Below, in pieces: positions 1-9,168 of a stretch of 20,849 bases of DNA (positions within the stretch are counted from its first letter, which is position 1; each line of letters starts with the position of its first letter). A program made the translations under genes and the position numbers. Under the pieces are notes generated by a model. It was not told the origin of the DNA. It was given only the letters and a program-made list of their open reading frames with translations, and did not search any database. The stretch comes from Phallusia fumigata (lineage: Eukaryota > Chordata > Ascidiacea > Phlebobranchia > Ascidiidae). The DNA lies in the NCBI GenBank assembly GCA_008931825.1, contig QXVZ01034170.1, forward strand, positions 1-20,849. Direction: 5' to 3'.

Positions 1-93
1 CCATCCTATTGTTTGGTACAACAACTTTTGATTTTTGGTATCACATGGCCGTTTTTGATACGGGGTACACTTTATGAATGTTGTTTTTCTCAG

Positions 94-189
94 CTTCTTG
101 CATCCAGTGAGGAACTGCAGCAAAGATGGCAGGACAAACTACGGCGATTGCGCGAAAAATTCCTGGAAAATCCTCGCCCTGCTGTATGA
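94..189 (+). CDS. C-terminal exon of an unidentified coiled-coil protein (partial gene)
   Basis: This looks like the last coding exon of a gene that begins left of the window. A pyrimidine-rich acceptor (TTTTTCTCAG, ending at 93) is followed by 31 codons and a TGA at 187-189. The peptide contains SSEELQQRWQDKL and RRLREKFLENP, a charged heptad-like helix typical of a coiled-coil tail. A polyadenylation signal (AATAAA) follows at 406-411, giving a 3' UTR of about 220-240 bases. A different frame here has a longer ORF (74-352), but its protein is not sensible and it begins upstream of the acceptor. The family is not recognised. The phase at the exon start cannot be proven without the upstream exon; reading from 94 as a full codon is the only open frame that makes helical sense. 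Confidence 0.6.
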   Translation, partial: LLASSEELQQRWQDKLRRLREKFLENPRPAV

Positions 190-332
190 CTTTGCCGCAT
201 GTGATTGGAAGCCTATATCACGTGATCTAGGAAACTTTTTCAGGCCACGAAAGGCTATCTGTTTTGTTTACAGCTGCAGGTCTTTGTTTTTCAAGGGATG
301 CGTAACGTTGAGAAGCGATACCGTGTTAATGG

Positions 333-338
333 TTTATT
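333..338 (-). terminator. Polyadenylation signal of the minus-strand gene at 535-1654
   Basis: TTTATT on the plus strand reads AATAAA on the minus strand, about 200 bases past the TGA of the minus-strand gene. It is the only AATAAA hexamer I see on that strand between the stop and the window edge. It lies upstream of the plus-strand AATAAA at 406-411, so the two convergent 3' UTRs probably overlap. Confidence 0.5.
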
Positions 339-405
339 ATTTTCGTTTCTGAAAATGTTTCTCTTTACGTTGCTGTTAAATCTATACGATTGTGACATTT
401 TTTGC

Positions 406-411
406 AATAAA
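406..411 (+). terminator. Polyadenylation signal of the plus-strand gene ending at 189
   Basis: AATAAA on the plus strand, about 217 bases past the TGA at 187-189. It is followed by a GT-containing stretch (TCAATGTGCAGC, then TATGTTTG), as expected for a downstream cleavage element. Confidence 0.55.
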
Positions 412-534
412 ATCAATGTGCAGCACACAGTATGTTTGAGCAGTTTTTGAAAGTAATGCAAACAGGCGCAGGACAGAGGGTTTAAAATGCTCTCCACAAA
501 TTACTTTCACACTTTTGTGGGCGCTGCATAGATG

Positions 535-1654
535 TCATTCAGTGAACACATTAGAAAGCCTTCTGAAGATATTGTTGTCTCTTCTCGTCTCACGAGTGGA
601 CGTGCAACTCATTTCTTCCTTCATTCGATTAATGGTTTTCTGCATCTCTTGCGTAAGGTGGTGATTGGCCCCAAGCTCCATCTTATATTGCTTTAACGTG
701 TCCTAACGCATCAAAATGTTCAGTATAAGTCTTTGTGCAACAAATGGCTCAAATTTAGGCGAATTACAACGGTACATTTACCTGCAGTATTGGATACACC
801 TCCTCTCTTACAGTGGCAATTAGGGGGTCGGGCAAATCAATGGTAGCGTGTTTGGCAACATTTCTCAGGTAATTTAAATGGTCCTGATTGTTGGAGAATT
901 GGCTGTGTGACGTCATTTGAGTCCATTGCTTGATCAAAGTCATCGCCTTGATCTGTCTGTTGACCCGTTGGGCAACCGACTTCAATGTGGCTTTTGGGGT
1001 GTCTGCTTCCGCCTTTCCATCTGCAGCGCCGACCACCGTTGCGGCCTTCATTGTCTTCCAAAGGCTTTTTTTCGGCGCACTAGGCGAAGCTGGCTCACTG
1101 CCCTCAGTGCCGGCTGTTTTTGCAACACTGCTGGTACCAGATTGCGAGGACCTACGATTCGCGCATTTATCATCATTACAGATGTGAAAGAGTTTAACTG
1201 ATATTGCATGAGGTATTTATTTTAGGAATAGATCGAAACGTTTTGTGCATTATTGGCAACAACTCTATTACAAATTATGGGAAACCAAACCAAATCGCCA
1301 GCCTTGTCGCCCGTACACTTGTATAAGTTCTGCCCCAAAAACAATGCTTCTATCTCGTAGAAACGTATAACCCGAAAATCTTGCCCATAACTGCAAAACT
1401 TACTCAGCAGAAGTAGAAGCCTGTTTATCCGACTCATCAGCAACTGGCGTTTTGACATGCTTTTCCGCAACCGGCGTTTTTGCATCCGATTCCTCGTCAA
1501 CAACAGTCTCACTAGCCCCATCTCGCGGTTCATCGTTTTTGGTGCTACTCACGTCGCTTTTTCTCGGCAACTGGTTCATTGCTGAATTTTTGGAGCCGCG
1601 TCTGACGTTTTTCGCTGGACTTATAGGTTTCAAAAGCTGTTTTTCGTTTGGCAT
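535..1654 (-). CDS. Unrecognised 262-residue protein, Ser/Lys-rich N-terminus and helical C-terminus, three exons
   Basis: Exon model, minus strand: 1654-1404, 1151-782, 702-535 (789 bases, stop TGA at 537-535). The donors read GA/GTAAGT and CAG/GTAAAT. The acceptors read CGTAG/G and GTTAG/GAC. Phases match across both introns (phase 2, then phase 0). The start is the ATG at 1654-1652. Residues 1-150 are polar, low in complexity and rich in Ser, Lys, Asp and Glu, with KTPVA occurring twice (about 59-63 and 68-72). Residues 150-262 are predicted helical: VNRQIKAMTLIKQW, then DHLNYLRNVAKHA, then QEMQKTINRMKEEM. No signal peptide or membrane segment is visible, so it is probably cytosolic or cytoskeletal. 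I do not recognise the family. The exon structure is well supported by the phases; function is unknown. It is head to head with the gene at 1739. Confidence 0.75.
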
Positions 1655-1738
1655 AGTTGGTGTATTTTGCTACACCGTTGCTACATACTGCATTTAGTTT
1701 TTAGATCCTTTATGACGCCACAATGACATTCAACTACA
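1655..1738. promoter_or_regulatory. Probable bidirectional promoter between two divergent start codons
   Basis: Only 84 bases separate the minus-strand ATG (1654) from the plus-strand ATG (1739). Both genes have convincing coding exons, so their promoters and 5' UTRs must share this interval or overlap the opposite gene's first exon. No TATA box or CCAAT box is obvious. A GTTGCTAC stretch and a TGACGCCA stretch are present, but neither is a clean match to a named site. The 5' ends may lie further out if there are untranslated first exons. Confidence 0.5.
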
Positions 1739-2911
1739 ATGATGGGTAATTCACTTTCAAGCAACTGGAGTCTAAGTCAGAAAGATTGCAAAATGGTTTC
1801 ATCGACACGTGCTACTTTCAACAGCACTCCGTCTTCAAAAAAACTAAAGAAGAACGTTTCGGCGGTTGCGGGTAATGAGATTACGAAGGAGGAGCGTCGC
1901 TACTTGAGAAAGAAGAGGAAGAAGCGAATTCGACAGTTTGAGAAGGTTTTGGAGCACCGCGTGAGGAAAAGAAACAGGCAAAAGAAACTTATTTCCTCCC
2001 GTTAGTCCGTCTTGCAAAGAATTTGCGCCGCTATTTTCACTGTTGCGTTTTACATATTTTTAGACCACAAATCCAATGATACTTAACTGCTGGTCAGGGT
2101 GTCTTAGGGCCGAAAACGAGGTTATTGTTATATTGCTGTTCTGGGCCAATGGCATAGTCAACCGAGAATGTTGAAGGGATCAAACATTTTATGGGTTCAC
2201 AAAATACGTTACATGGGCCATANGGCCGAAAACGAGGTTATTGTTATATTGCTATTTAGGGCCAATGGCATAGTCAACCGAGAACGTTGAAGGGATCAAA
2301 AATTTTATGGGTTCACAGAATACGTTACATGGGCCATAGCTCAATATAGCTACACATATGTTTTAAATTTCTGTTTGATATATTTGGCCTTCTTTCTCAT
2401 TTTGTATCACATAACTGGGTACAACTGTAGACCTACTTTCTTCTCGCAAAAAAGACAAATTAGAAATCTGTATCTTTTTTGGGGGGTGGGGTCCCTTGAA
2501 TAACGAAAGCAACTGTTTTTGTTAAAACCACTAAAGTTCTATGTCGTAGCCCAAATGTCCGGAACACATTTTGAAAGTATTGTTTCGATAAACGTATTTC
2601 CCTTACAGGCAAATGCGTCAGTGAGCCTTGCGTTAAATTTGCCAAGGAAAGGCGAATCGCGGAAAAGTTTGCTTTTCCTTCGAAGAGCTTTGANTTGTTT
2701 CGATAAACGTATTTCCCTTACAGGTAAATGCGTCAGTGAGCCTTGCATTAAATTTACCAAGGAAAGGCGAATCGCGGGAAAGTTTGCTTTTCCTTCGAAG
2801 AGCTTTGACCGAATTAATGACGATGTGTTTGAAGAACGTCTCACAAAACTCAAAGTTGATGCCAGCACCAAAGGCGAAAAGAAAACACACAAAGGTCTGA
2901 GAAAACGCTGA
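1739..2911 (+). CDS. Highly basic, probably nuclear or nucleolar 149-residue protein, two exons
   Basis: Exon model: 1739-2000 and 2724-2911 (stop TGA at 2909-2911). The donor is CCC/GTTAGT and the acceptor TTACAG/GT. The junction is phase 1 and rebuilds an Arg codon (C+GT); the duplicate acceptor copy at 2609 gives C+GC, also Arg. The first exon is Ser/Lys-rich and then strongly basic (YLRKKRKKRIRQFEKV, HRVRKRNRQKK), consistent with nuclear localisation. The second exon starts KCVSEPCIKF, includes KSFDRINDDVFEERLTKLKVD, and ends in a basic tail (KGLRKR). ATG-1739 is the first of several in-frame ATGs; 1742 and 1793 are alternatives. If the GTTAGT donor is not used, the first exon reads to a TAG at 2003-2005 as an 88-residue ORF. 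The family is not recognised; ribosome biogenesis is a guess from composition only. Confidence 0.6.
2108..2338. repeat. Direct duplication 115 + 115 bases around an ambiguous base (n at 2223), probably two alleles
   Basis: Positions 2108-2222 and 2224-2338 are near-identical, both 115 bases. By hand I count 6 mismatches and no indels. The single n sits exactly between them. This is what two contig ends covering the same locus look like when allelic differences prevented merging. It lies in the intron of the 1739-2911 gene, so coding is unaffected. Confidence 0.85.
2580..2808. repeat. Direct duplication 114 + 114 bases around n at 2694, duplicating the 5' part of the last exon
   Basis: Positions 2580-2693 and 2695-2808 match with 4 mismatches by hand count and no indel, again exactly abutting a single n. 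Each copy holds an acceptor (TTACAG) and the first 85 bases of the terminal exon. Only the right-hand copy continues to a stop. The differences within the exon change V/I, A/T and E/G in the protein, and one at the splice junction is silent (Arg either way). An annotation pipeline could wrongly call two tandem exons. Confidence 0.85.
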
Positions 2912-3615
2912 CAAAACAACTGCGACTGCAAATGACTCCATGTTTGTCAGATGAAAAAACTAGTACGATTTTGACGTTTAAACACCAATACCTCCACACG
3001 TGCCAAGTTTATTTGGTGTCAATGTTTAACTGGACAAATTGTTCACAACAAAGTCAGTTTTTTTAGGATCTGGTTGGATACCACGGGTGGTTTAGTTTAA
3101 TGGGGAAGCAAACGAACCAGTAGCCTATACATCACAGTATATTGCAGGGTGAGCAAACTGCGGTTTGACGACATGTTTTTTGTGACTTCTCTAGCTGAAT
3201 AGTAAAATCCCTAATTAAATATACCAACTGTGATGTGATGCAAAGAATCAAATCAAAACGATTTTTCGGCAGTTGCAGGGAGGTTTCAAAGAGCACAGTC
3301 TGTATGACTGTAGCTTACAGATCTGCGGCTCACTGGTGTTTACCGTTATCCGCAAGTGACTCTTCTGTTGAACAGGTTTGCCCACCCTTGGTATATTGTA
3401 TTGTTTGCAAATGTTTCTCTCTTGCGATCAACACATAACTGTTGCAGTGTTCTGACATACCAAACCAGACTAAAATATTGTCAACATGTTGATTGCTGCC
3501 TTTCGATTACAAACGGCTTTATTCAGACAAACACAAGACGAAGTCGCACGGAAAGCACGACAAACGAAGAAATTCGCGACAAGATCAATCAAATACAGAC
3601 ACTCATTTAAGAAAG
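2912..3615. other. Intergenic spacer, no gene seen
   Basis: About 700 bases between two plus-strand genes. Several short ORFs (3235-3438, 3356-3610, 3486-3722) overlap one another, have no splice context and give unconvincing proteins. The last one runs through the true first exon of the next gene in another frame. No clear AATAAA for the upstream gene and no TATA box for the downstream gene were seen. Confidence 0.5.
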
Positions 3616-6279
3616 ATGAAAAGCTTTTTCTCATCAATCCCTCACAAAGCAATTACCAACAGTGCTTCGTTTGGATCACTGGTCAAAGGTATATGCGACC
3701 CCCTCCGCCCCCCTTCCCATGACAACGTATGTCCATGCATCAAAAACCACCACCTTACTTTTCTGACAAAATATGCTTTGGGAAATTTTAATGCCCTAGT
3801 GATTTCAAAAAAGATACCAGCCAGTACTTTTATGTTCATAGTTGTCACGTGCATTAAAAACTGTGAATTGTGAACGTGAATGTTTTGTTTTTTAATTTTA
3901 AACGCAGGATTTGAGCTATGCAAGACGAACAAATCTCTGATGATTATTGCATGCATCGTCTACGCTGTTACCGTGGTTCTAGTCGTTGAACGAAACTTAG
4001 GTGAATATTAATGCAAATTAACATGCAATATATTCGTAAAGCTGCTAAGTTTGCAACACATGAATTGACAACAATAGATCAACTGTAACTAACAAAATTG
4101 TTGTGAATTTGGTCATTTGCAATAAGTTTTGGACATGCGCTTTACCTATAAAATTTTATTCTTTACAGAGCTTATACCGTGTTCAAGCAGTACAAGTGGT
4201 GATAAAAAATACACCCCCAATTTAGTGGTAAGATACGAATTACGACTTAAGCCTGCCGGTTTGAACTACTCAAAGTTTTTGTTTTGTGTAGACAGGGCAG
4301 CCATCAGTACAAACAACGATGCCTGCAGAACCTGAAACAACGCAGGCAGATGATCCGACGATTATTCGCGTTTCTAAGCCACTATTTGTAATCCAACATT
4401 TCATACATTATGTACGTATGTGTAGTTTAAGTTTTTTAACTATAGTGGTCTAGGATAGGATCTATTCTTTAAAGACACAGCTGGAACTTATAACCACGCA
4501 GAAGTTGAGCATTTGGCCAATTTCACTAAAAAAACAATTTTAATCCTAACATTATATTTTGAAGTTATGGTAAAGATCAATGTGGTAAATTCTTTGCTGT
4601 TTGGCAAGTGGAGACTAATCGCCCGTTTTAAATACATCAACTGACTACTTGATTTAGCCTATTCGAAGTGTTTGTATTTGATATTGACGATGCCTAGACT
4701 ATTAGGCTATGTATACGTATTCTTTGCATACAAAGTGTTTGGTGGTTTATCCTTACACATAAAAAATACATTTAGAAACTACCAGGTGGATTGCCAGATA
4801 TTCCGCTAAACGACAGAAAAGGCTCCGCTTACAGGAAACACGTCACATTCTGGTCAAACTTGGTAAGACTATTAGCTCGTAACTTTTTGTTTTCTATTAT
4901 CTTTGTTGTATTTTATCAACTTGGTTTTTCGCAGTACAAGGAGTTTTTCACCAAAAAAGTTGGATTTCGTTACATCACAAAGATCAAAATCGCATTGCTG
5001 AATTATCGGACCGACCACTGGCTAAAGGAGGTAACGAGGCTTATGTGAAACTTATGTGTCCCACAATTCTACGTCCTTGAGATCTTGAGGAGCAGCACCA
5101 CCTAGCGACTGGCACAATCAACAGTTTTTCGGGATAACTGAGTTAAGACGCCACAGAGAAACGTAAAGGAAAAAAGTTAATGAAAAATTGCTACATATTT
5201 TTTGAAGGATATTGTTAGCAGGGTTGATGTTGGAAAGTAAGCACAAAGTTAAACTTCAAAATTTAACGTGAACAAAAATACAGGGCTTTATCAGATAGTG
5301 TACTGACAACTTGCGTTTAAAACACTACATATGTATAATATGTAACCACAGTCGTAAGGCTTTTAGGTGGACATATGATAAGTTCTTTAAACTCTTTGAT
5401 CAGGTATTCAGTTATGTGCATGGTGACTTCGAAAGCAACGCCGCATTGTCGAAATGGATTGGAGTCCAACGAGGTTTTGACTACCAGGGTTTGAAAGGGA
5501 CAGTGTGTGCATCGAATTTAATGAGTCATCATTTCAACCTCACGCACCCCCACATCGTTGGGTTCATATACGGGTTTATGGGTGAGAGTTTTTTGCATAG
5601 GAAAGACAAAGGCTAAACGTTGCATAGCCTCAATTTTATTTTCCTGTGTTGAGCTACTTGAAAATAGGTTTTAGAAAGACCGCAAATTTGTCATTGCGTA
5701 TATTAGCGTTCATTTGGGAAACAAAACTAATTATGGTATCAAATTATTAGCCTACATTACTTGTGTTTTAAATACCACTGCTTTCTCGTTTTCATGTGAT
5801 ATACCAGGCGCTCCATATAAGATATTCAAGGCCTCTATCATAATAACGCGGAAGTTGTCCGAAATGAATGATAAACGATAATAGCTTAGTCTGTACTAGT
5901 GAACAAAACACTTCATCACTTTAATACTCATTCATAACCGTACGCGTCATGTTAAGGCGTGACTGACATCATCACCAATATAAAGCCTTGAAGTCCAGAC
6001 GACTTTAACGTCATCTCTAACAATAGCCTTTGCTTGGTTGCAGCGCATCCTGAGTTTTACGAATACGTTACGAAATCTGAAATCGCCCCTTCTCGACCTG
6101 TGGGATTGCCAGAATATTTCGACCAGTGCACTGAAGGCAAGCATTGGGGTCTGTACGATCCTTTGGACTGCTACGCCTACACAAAGTGGGTATGTCCAGA
6201 AACAGGCGAACGAGTATACAGTTTTAAAGATCCCATGGTCCCATTGGTTATCGACAAGGTTGTGTGGGAGGACCCTTAA
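3616..6279 (+). CDS. Type II (signal-anchor) membrane protein of unknown family, 294 residues, eight exons
   Basis: Exon model: 3616-3688, 3908-4000, 4169-4198, 4296-4387, 4776-4862, 4935-5030, 5404-5581, 6044-6279 (885 bases, stop TAA). All introns are GT-AG and all phases agree (1,1,1,0,0,0,1). The protein has a short cytosolic tail (about 1-34), one hydrophobic segment (about 35-51, LMIIACIVYAVTVVLVV) and a Ser/Thr/Pro-rich stalk (about 57-96, with QTTMPAEPETTQADD). A globular, aromatic-rich C-terminal domain (about 97-294) follows, with Cys at 192, 245, 259 and 267 and an N-L-T glycosylation sequon at 202. This is the architecture of Golgi glyco-enzymes and of some surface proteins, but I see no DXD, sialyl or sulfotransferase motif and do not recognise the domain. 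The 30-base third exon is unusually small. The start ATG follows an AAAG context; the next ATG is inside the membrane segment. The model is strong, the function unknown. Confidence 0.8.
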
Positions 6280-6284
6280 CAATG

Positions 6285-6290
6285 AATAAA
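6285..6290 (+). terminator. Polyadenylation signal of the membrane-protein gene
   Basis: AATAAA begins six bases after the TAA stop at 6277-6279, so the 3' UTR would be only about 25-35 bases. A T-rich, GT-containing stretch (TTGTTTGTTCATG) follows at about 6308, as expected downstream of a cleavage site. Confidence 0.65.
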
Positions 6291-6604
6291 ATTTGCTACA
6301 AAATAATATTGTTTGTTCATGTATACGATCGTGTGTTGAAAAAAAAGTAAAACGTGGTGGTATATCTTATTACTCGGTTTCAAAAACATTTTTTTTGTTT
6401 GTGGCTATCCAGGATAATCAGGCAACTATGATTAAAAATGGAGTTGTTTTTTACACAATATACAGGTAACATAAAACAAGTGAAACTTTTGGTTAACAAG
6501 TTGTTTTTTTTATACTTTTTTGAGGCAGTCCTTTGAAAAACATATGCTACAGCGTGTATTGTCAAACTTAAACTTGACTAACAACTTTCCAAACACGGAG
6601 CTCT

Positions 6605-6771
6605 CATTGTCACATTCACACAAGCAGTTTGTAGCCCCTTGCGTCACGACTGGCACTCTCTTATCAGTGCAGGACGTGGTACATTGTCTAGTGCCATAAC
6701 CCTTATCACGTTTTTGTAACCTTGTCCCTAGACATCGTACCAAGTTCATTTTGTTTCCTGATAGACATTGT
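6605..6771. promoter_or_regulatory. Candidate regulatory cluster: three CATTGT and two TTATCA motifs
   Basis: CATTGT occurs at 6605-6610, 6682-6687 and 6766-6771. TTATCA occurs at 6661-6666 and 6703-6708, in between. CATTGT/ACAATG is the core bound by SOX HMG-box factors and TTATC/GATAA that bound by GATA factors. The block lies 300 bases beyond the membrane-protein gene and about 5 kb upstream of cyclin B3. Function is inferred only from clustering. Confidence 0.35.
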
Positions 6772-7956
6772 AAAACTGTTGCAAAGAAATTGTTTCACTT
6801 TGTCACTGTTTCAAACTAAGACAGTTTTTGTAGCTTACAAAACATATTGGCATAATCATTCTTGTTTGTTTCTTTTAATATTCAGTGCCTATACCAAGAC
6901 CATCACCTTTGTCCCCCAAAGCCAGTATTTTGTGCTTTTCGGATAATAGTAAATAATTAGTTATATACTCCAAACTGTGTCACCGTTTTGCGTTACTTGT
7001 TTATCCAGCTAAACGAAAACAAATTAAATCTCAGTAGTATAAGTGCACAAAAATGTTGTTTACACAATCGAATTTAAACCAAAACAAATCGATGGATTCG
7101 CCTGTCAACAACGATTTCCTGCTGTGGCCCTTCCAAATGTAAACACAACTTCGTGTTTGTGTCGCCTGGATACGCGTTACTTTTGCAACGTTTCCTGGCA
7201 TGTCAAGCTTACTGTGGGGCACGTGGATCGCACACAATTACACGACAGGTCAAATATTTGCATTTGCCTGCTACGTTGCGTCTAACAAAGGTGTTGTTTG
7301 TCAAAACGGTCAAGTTTGCATTTGGCACCCCCCGGGATCAGATTTGCAAAAACGGTTTAGCGTCTTGAAAAATACGAGTAAATTTAAACATGTTAATATG
7401 TTGCGAATTATTATTGTGGTAAGACCGCTATTTCCGGCAGTACCTGTTGAAGGGCCTGATGTTGCCTATTAAAAACACTTTGTAACAAGACCGTTTTAAA
7501 TATAGTTATGGAAATATTCAACAATTTATTTCAGTTATTTGGCAATATCAAGTTATACGCGCAGTACCAAATATCACCGAATGCAGCATGCTCCTATAGG
7601 GATGTACAATAAAGAAAAATTAGGTATCCCAAGATTAAATTTTAGATTATAATAGTTTGTGAATTGACACTATGACATTTGAAATGATATACTGTATATT
7701 CTTGCACACAAAAGTGGGACGCAGCTTAATTTTTATAACTTTGTTTCGCAATAAATAATAAAATCGAGATTTATTTCGGCCATAACGAACTACACATTTC
7801 AACGGGGTTTAATTTCAAAAGTTCATGGTTTAGTCAGTGAAAAACTTTGGACAAATTTCTAACATTTATGCATTGAATTCGTCAAAACCACAACAACAAT
7901 CCGTACAGCCTAGCAGCGGAAATAACAAACCCGCAATGCTACAAGTTGTCCTGCGC

Positions 7957-8123
7957 AGCCATTGTGACAAGACAAAGGAGTCGCTCGCAACGCGTCCGTC
8001 AAGTTTACATGTCCCGTCTATTGTTACGCGGGCGTTGCAACAAATTGTAACTTGTTTTCATTGTGGGTTGTCTTTGTGGCGAACGAGGCGTTGTCCCTTA
8101 TCACAACGCATTGTCCAACTTTG
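7957..8123. promoter_or_regulatory. Candidate regulatory cluster of HMG-box-type motifs
   Basis: CATTGT occurs at 7960-7965, 8059-8064 and 8109-8114. An ACAAAG, a CTTTGT and an ATTGTA lie among them, plus TTATCA at 8098-8103. The block also has a higher CpG content (repeated ACGCG and CGCTCGC) than its surroundings. TATAAAAA follows at 8171-8178. Either an enhancer or the promoter of a transcript I cannot see. Confidence 0.3.
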
Positions 8124-8717
8124 ACCTTGGCATGCGAAGTTTACGTAAAGAAGAACATGCCAACTGGGCTTATAAAAACACAGGTACATGTTTGCCAAAC
8201 ATACAGTTTAGATTTGCATGTACCCAAACAGGCTTTAGTAATCTAGATATTTTGAGTATAACTAAAACTAGTTGCATTTTGATGCAGCATTGAGTTAATA
8301 AACTCTTTAAATTAATCAAGGAATTTCGACACGTATAACTTTAAAAAGTACACTTCGTACATTTACCAAAAAACATGACTTAGTGGATTGTTTCTCTTCA
8401 CGTTTTCTGCCAGGTATTGCCGAAGTATGATTTGTTTAATTACTTTGTGTAGGAAGATTTCTTAACAATCGTCGTGATTCGGTATTATTGGTGGTGTGCT
8501 ATCTTAGATGATAGGAGCGTTGTCACAAAAGGAGTTTGATTTTCATCTACGATCACCTATTCTTTAATTATACCTTTAGCGGCGTTAACATGCATTTAAT
8601 GTCGACCATAATTATTCTGTGGATTTTAGAACGTAAAGCAGTTGCATTGTAATCGACATCGTTAAAACACACGAAACTACGCTGGTGTTCTATTGTTTGG
8701 CTTCCGACTCATTCCCA

Positions 8718-8760
8718 GCGTGATATTTTTATGTCCGAGACGGACAAACAAATATCACGC
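8718..8760. repeat. Near-perfect hairpin, 20-base arms, 3-base loop
   Basis: Left arm 8718-8737 (GCGTGATATTTTTATGTCCG), loop AGA, right arm 8741-8760 (CGGACAAACAAATATCACGC). The right arm's reverse complement matches the left at 18 of 20 positions. The stem is too short for a canonical animal pre-miRNA and it has no T-run terminator. It could be an RNA stem, a cruciform or the remnant of a small palindromic element. Confidence 0.7.
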
Positions 8761-9075
8761 AGCAATTACACGGTATCCAGCTCTTAAGGTATACACAGGA
8801 ATGAAGCATTGCGTGCGCAAAGAAGTCCTAACTGCGTATATATGACATGATGATGGAAAACTAGTAAGCTGTAAGCAAAGGATTATATAGGGATCCAACA
8901 TAGGAATAGCGTGTGCTATGTTAAATAGTGGTATGTTTTTCGCCTAAACAATGTTTTTGGGTTTATAGCATCAGAAAAGCGTTAAACAAAAGTTAATGTA
9001 CAAGGTGCAAAGTGTTGCTTAAGATTACAGAAACAGTTTGTTGCCATTTCGGTGGTGGCGATAGTGTTAACTTTG

Positions 9076-9168
9076 ACAATGGTCAGACTGCAGTGTCGTC
9101 CGATAACTTACAACGGCAAGCCCATTGTCTTGGCGAAAAGTGACAAATTGTAACATGGATTTCATTGT
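9076..9168. promoter_or_regulatory. Candidate regulatory cluster: three CATTGT-type motifs in 93 bases
   Basis: ACAATG at 9076-9081 and CATTGT at 9123-9128 and 9163-9168, with a CGATAAC (GATA-like) at 9101-9107 and an ATTGTAAC between them. Same motif mix as the blocks near 6.7 kb and 8.0 kb, which is why I list it. Confidence 0.3.

Noticed and set aside
74-352. 92-codon plus-strand ORF at the left edge
   Set aside because: It runs across a splice acceptor and reads the true terminal exon in the wrong frame; its product has no sensible features.
917-1201. Plus-strand ORFs over 917-1201, and the second minus-strand frame 837-1061
   Set aside because: They are shadows of the minus-strand exon 782-1151, which alone fits splice signals and phases on both sides.
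6510-6749. Cysteine-rich 79-codon minus-strand ORF
   Set aside because: It has ten or so Cys but no signal peptide, no splice support and no recognisable spacing. It coincides with a CATTGT/TTATCA cluster, which by itself yields Cys-rich translations.
7043-7472. Overlapping plus-strand ORFs around 7.0-7.5 kb
   Set aside because: Three frames are open at once and none gives a plausible protein. I treat this as noncoding.
8171-8178. TATAAAAA as a promoter
   Set aside because: No gene model could be built downstream before 11.8 kb; kept only as a note.
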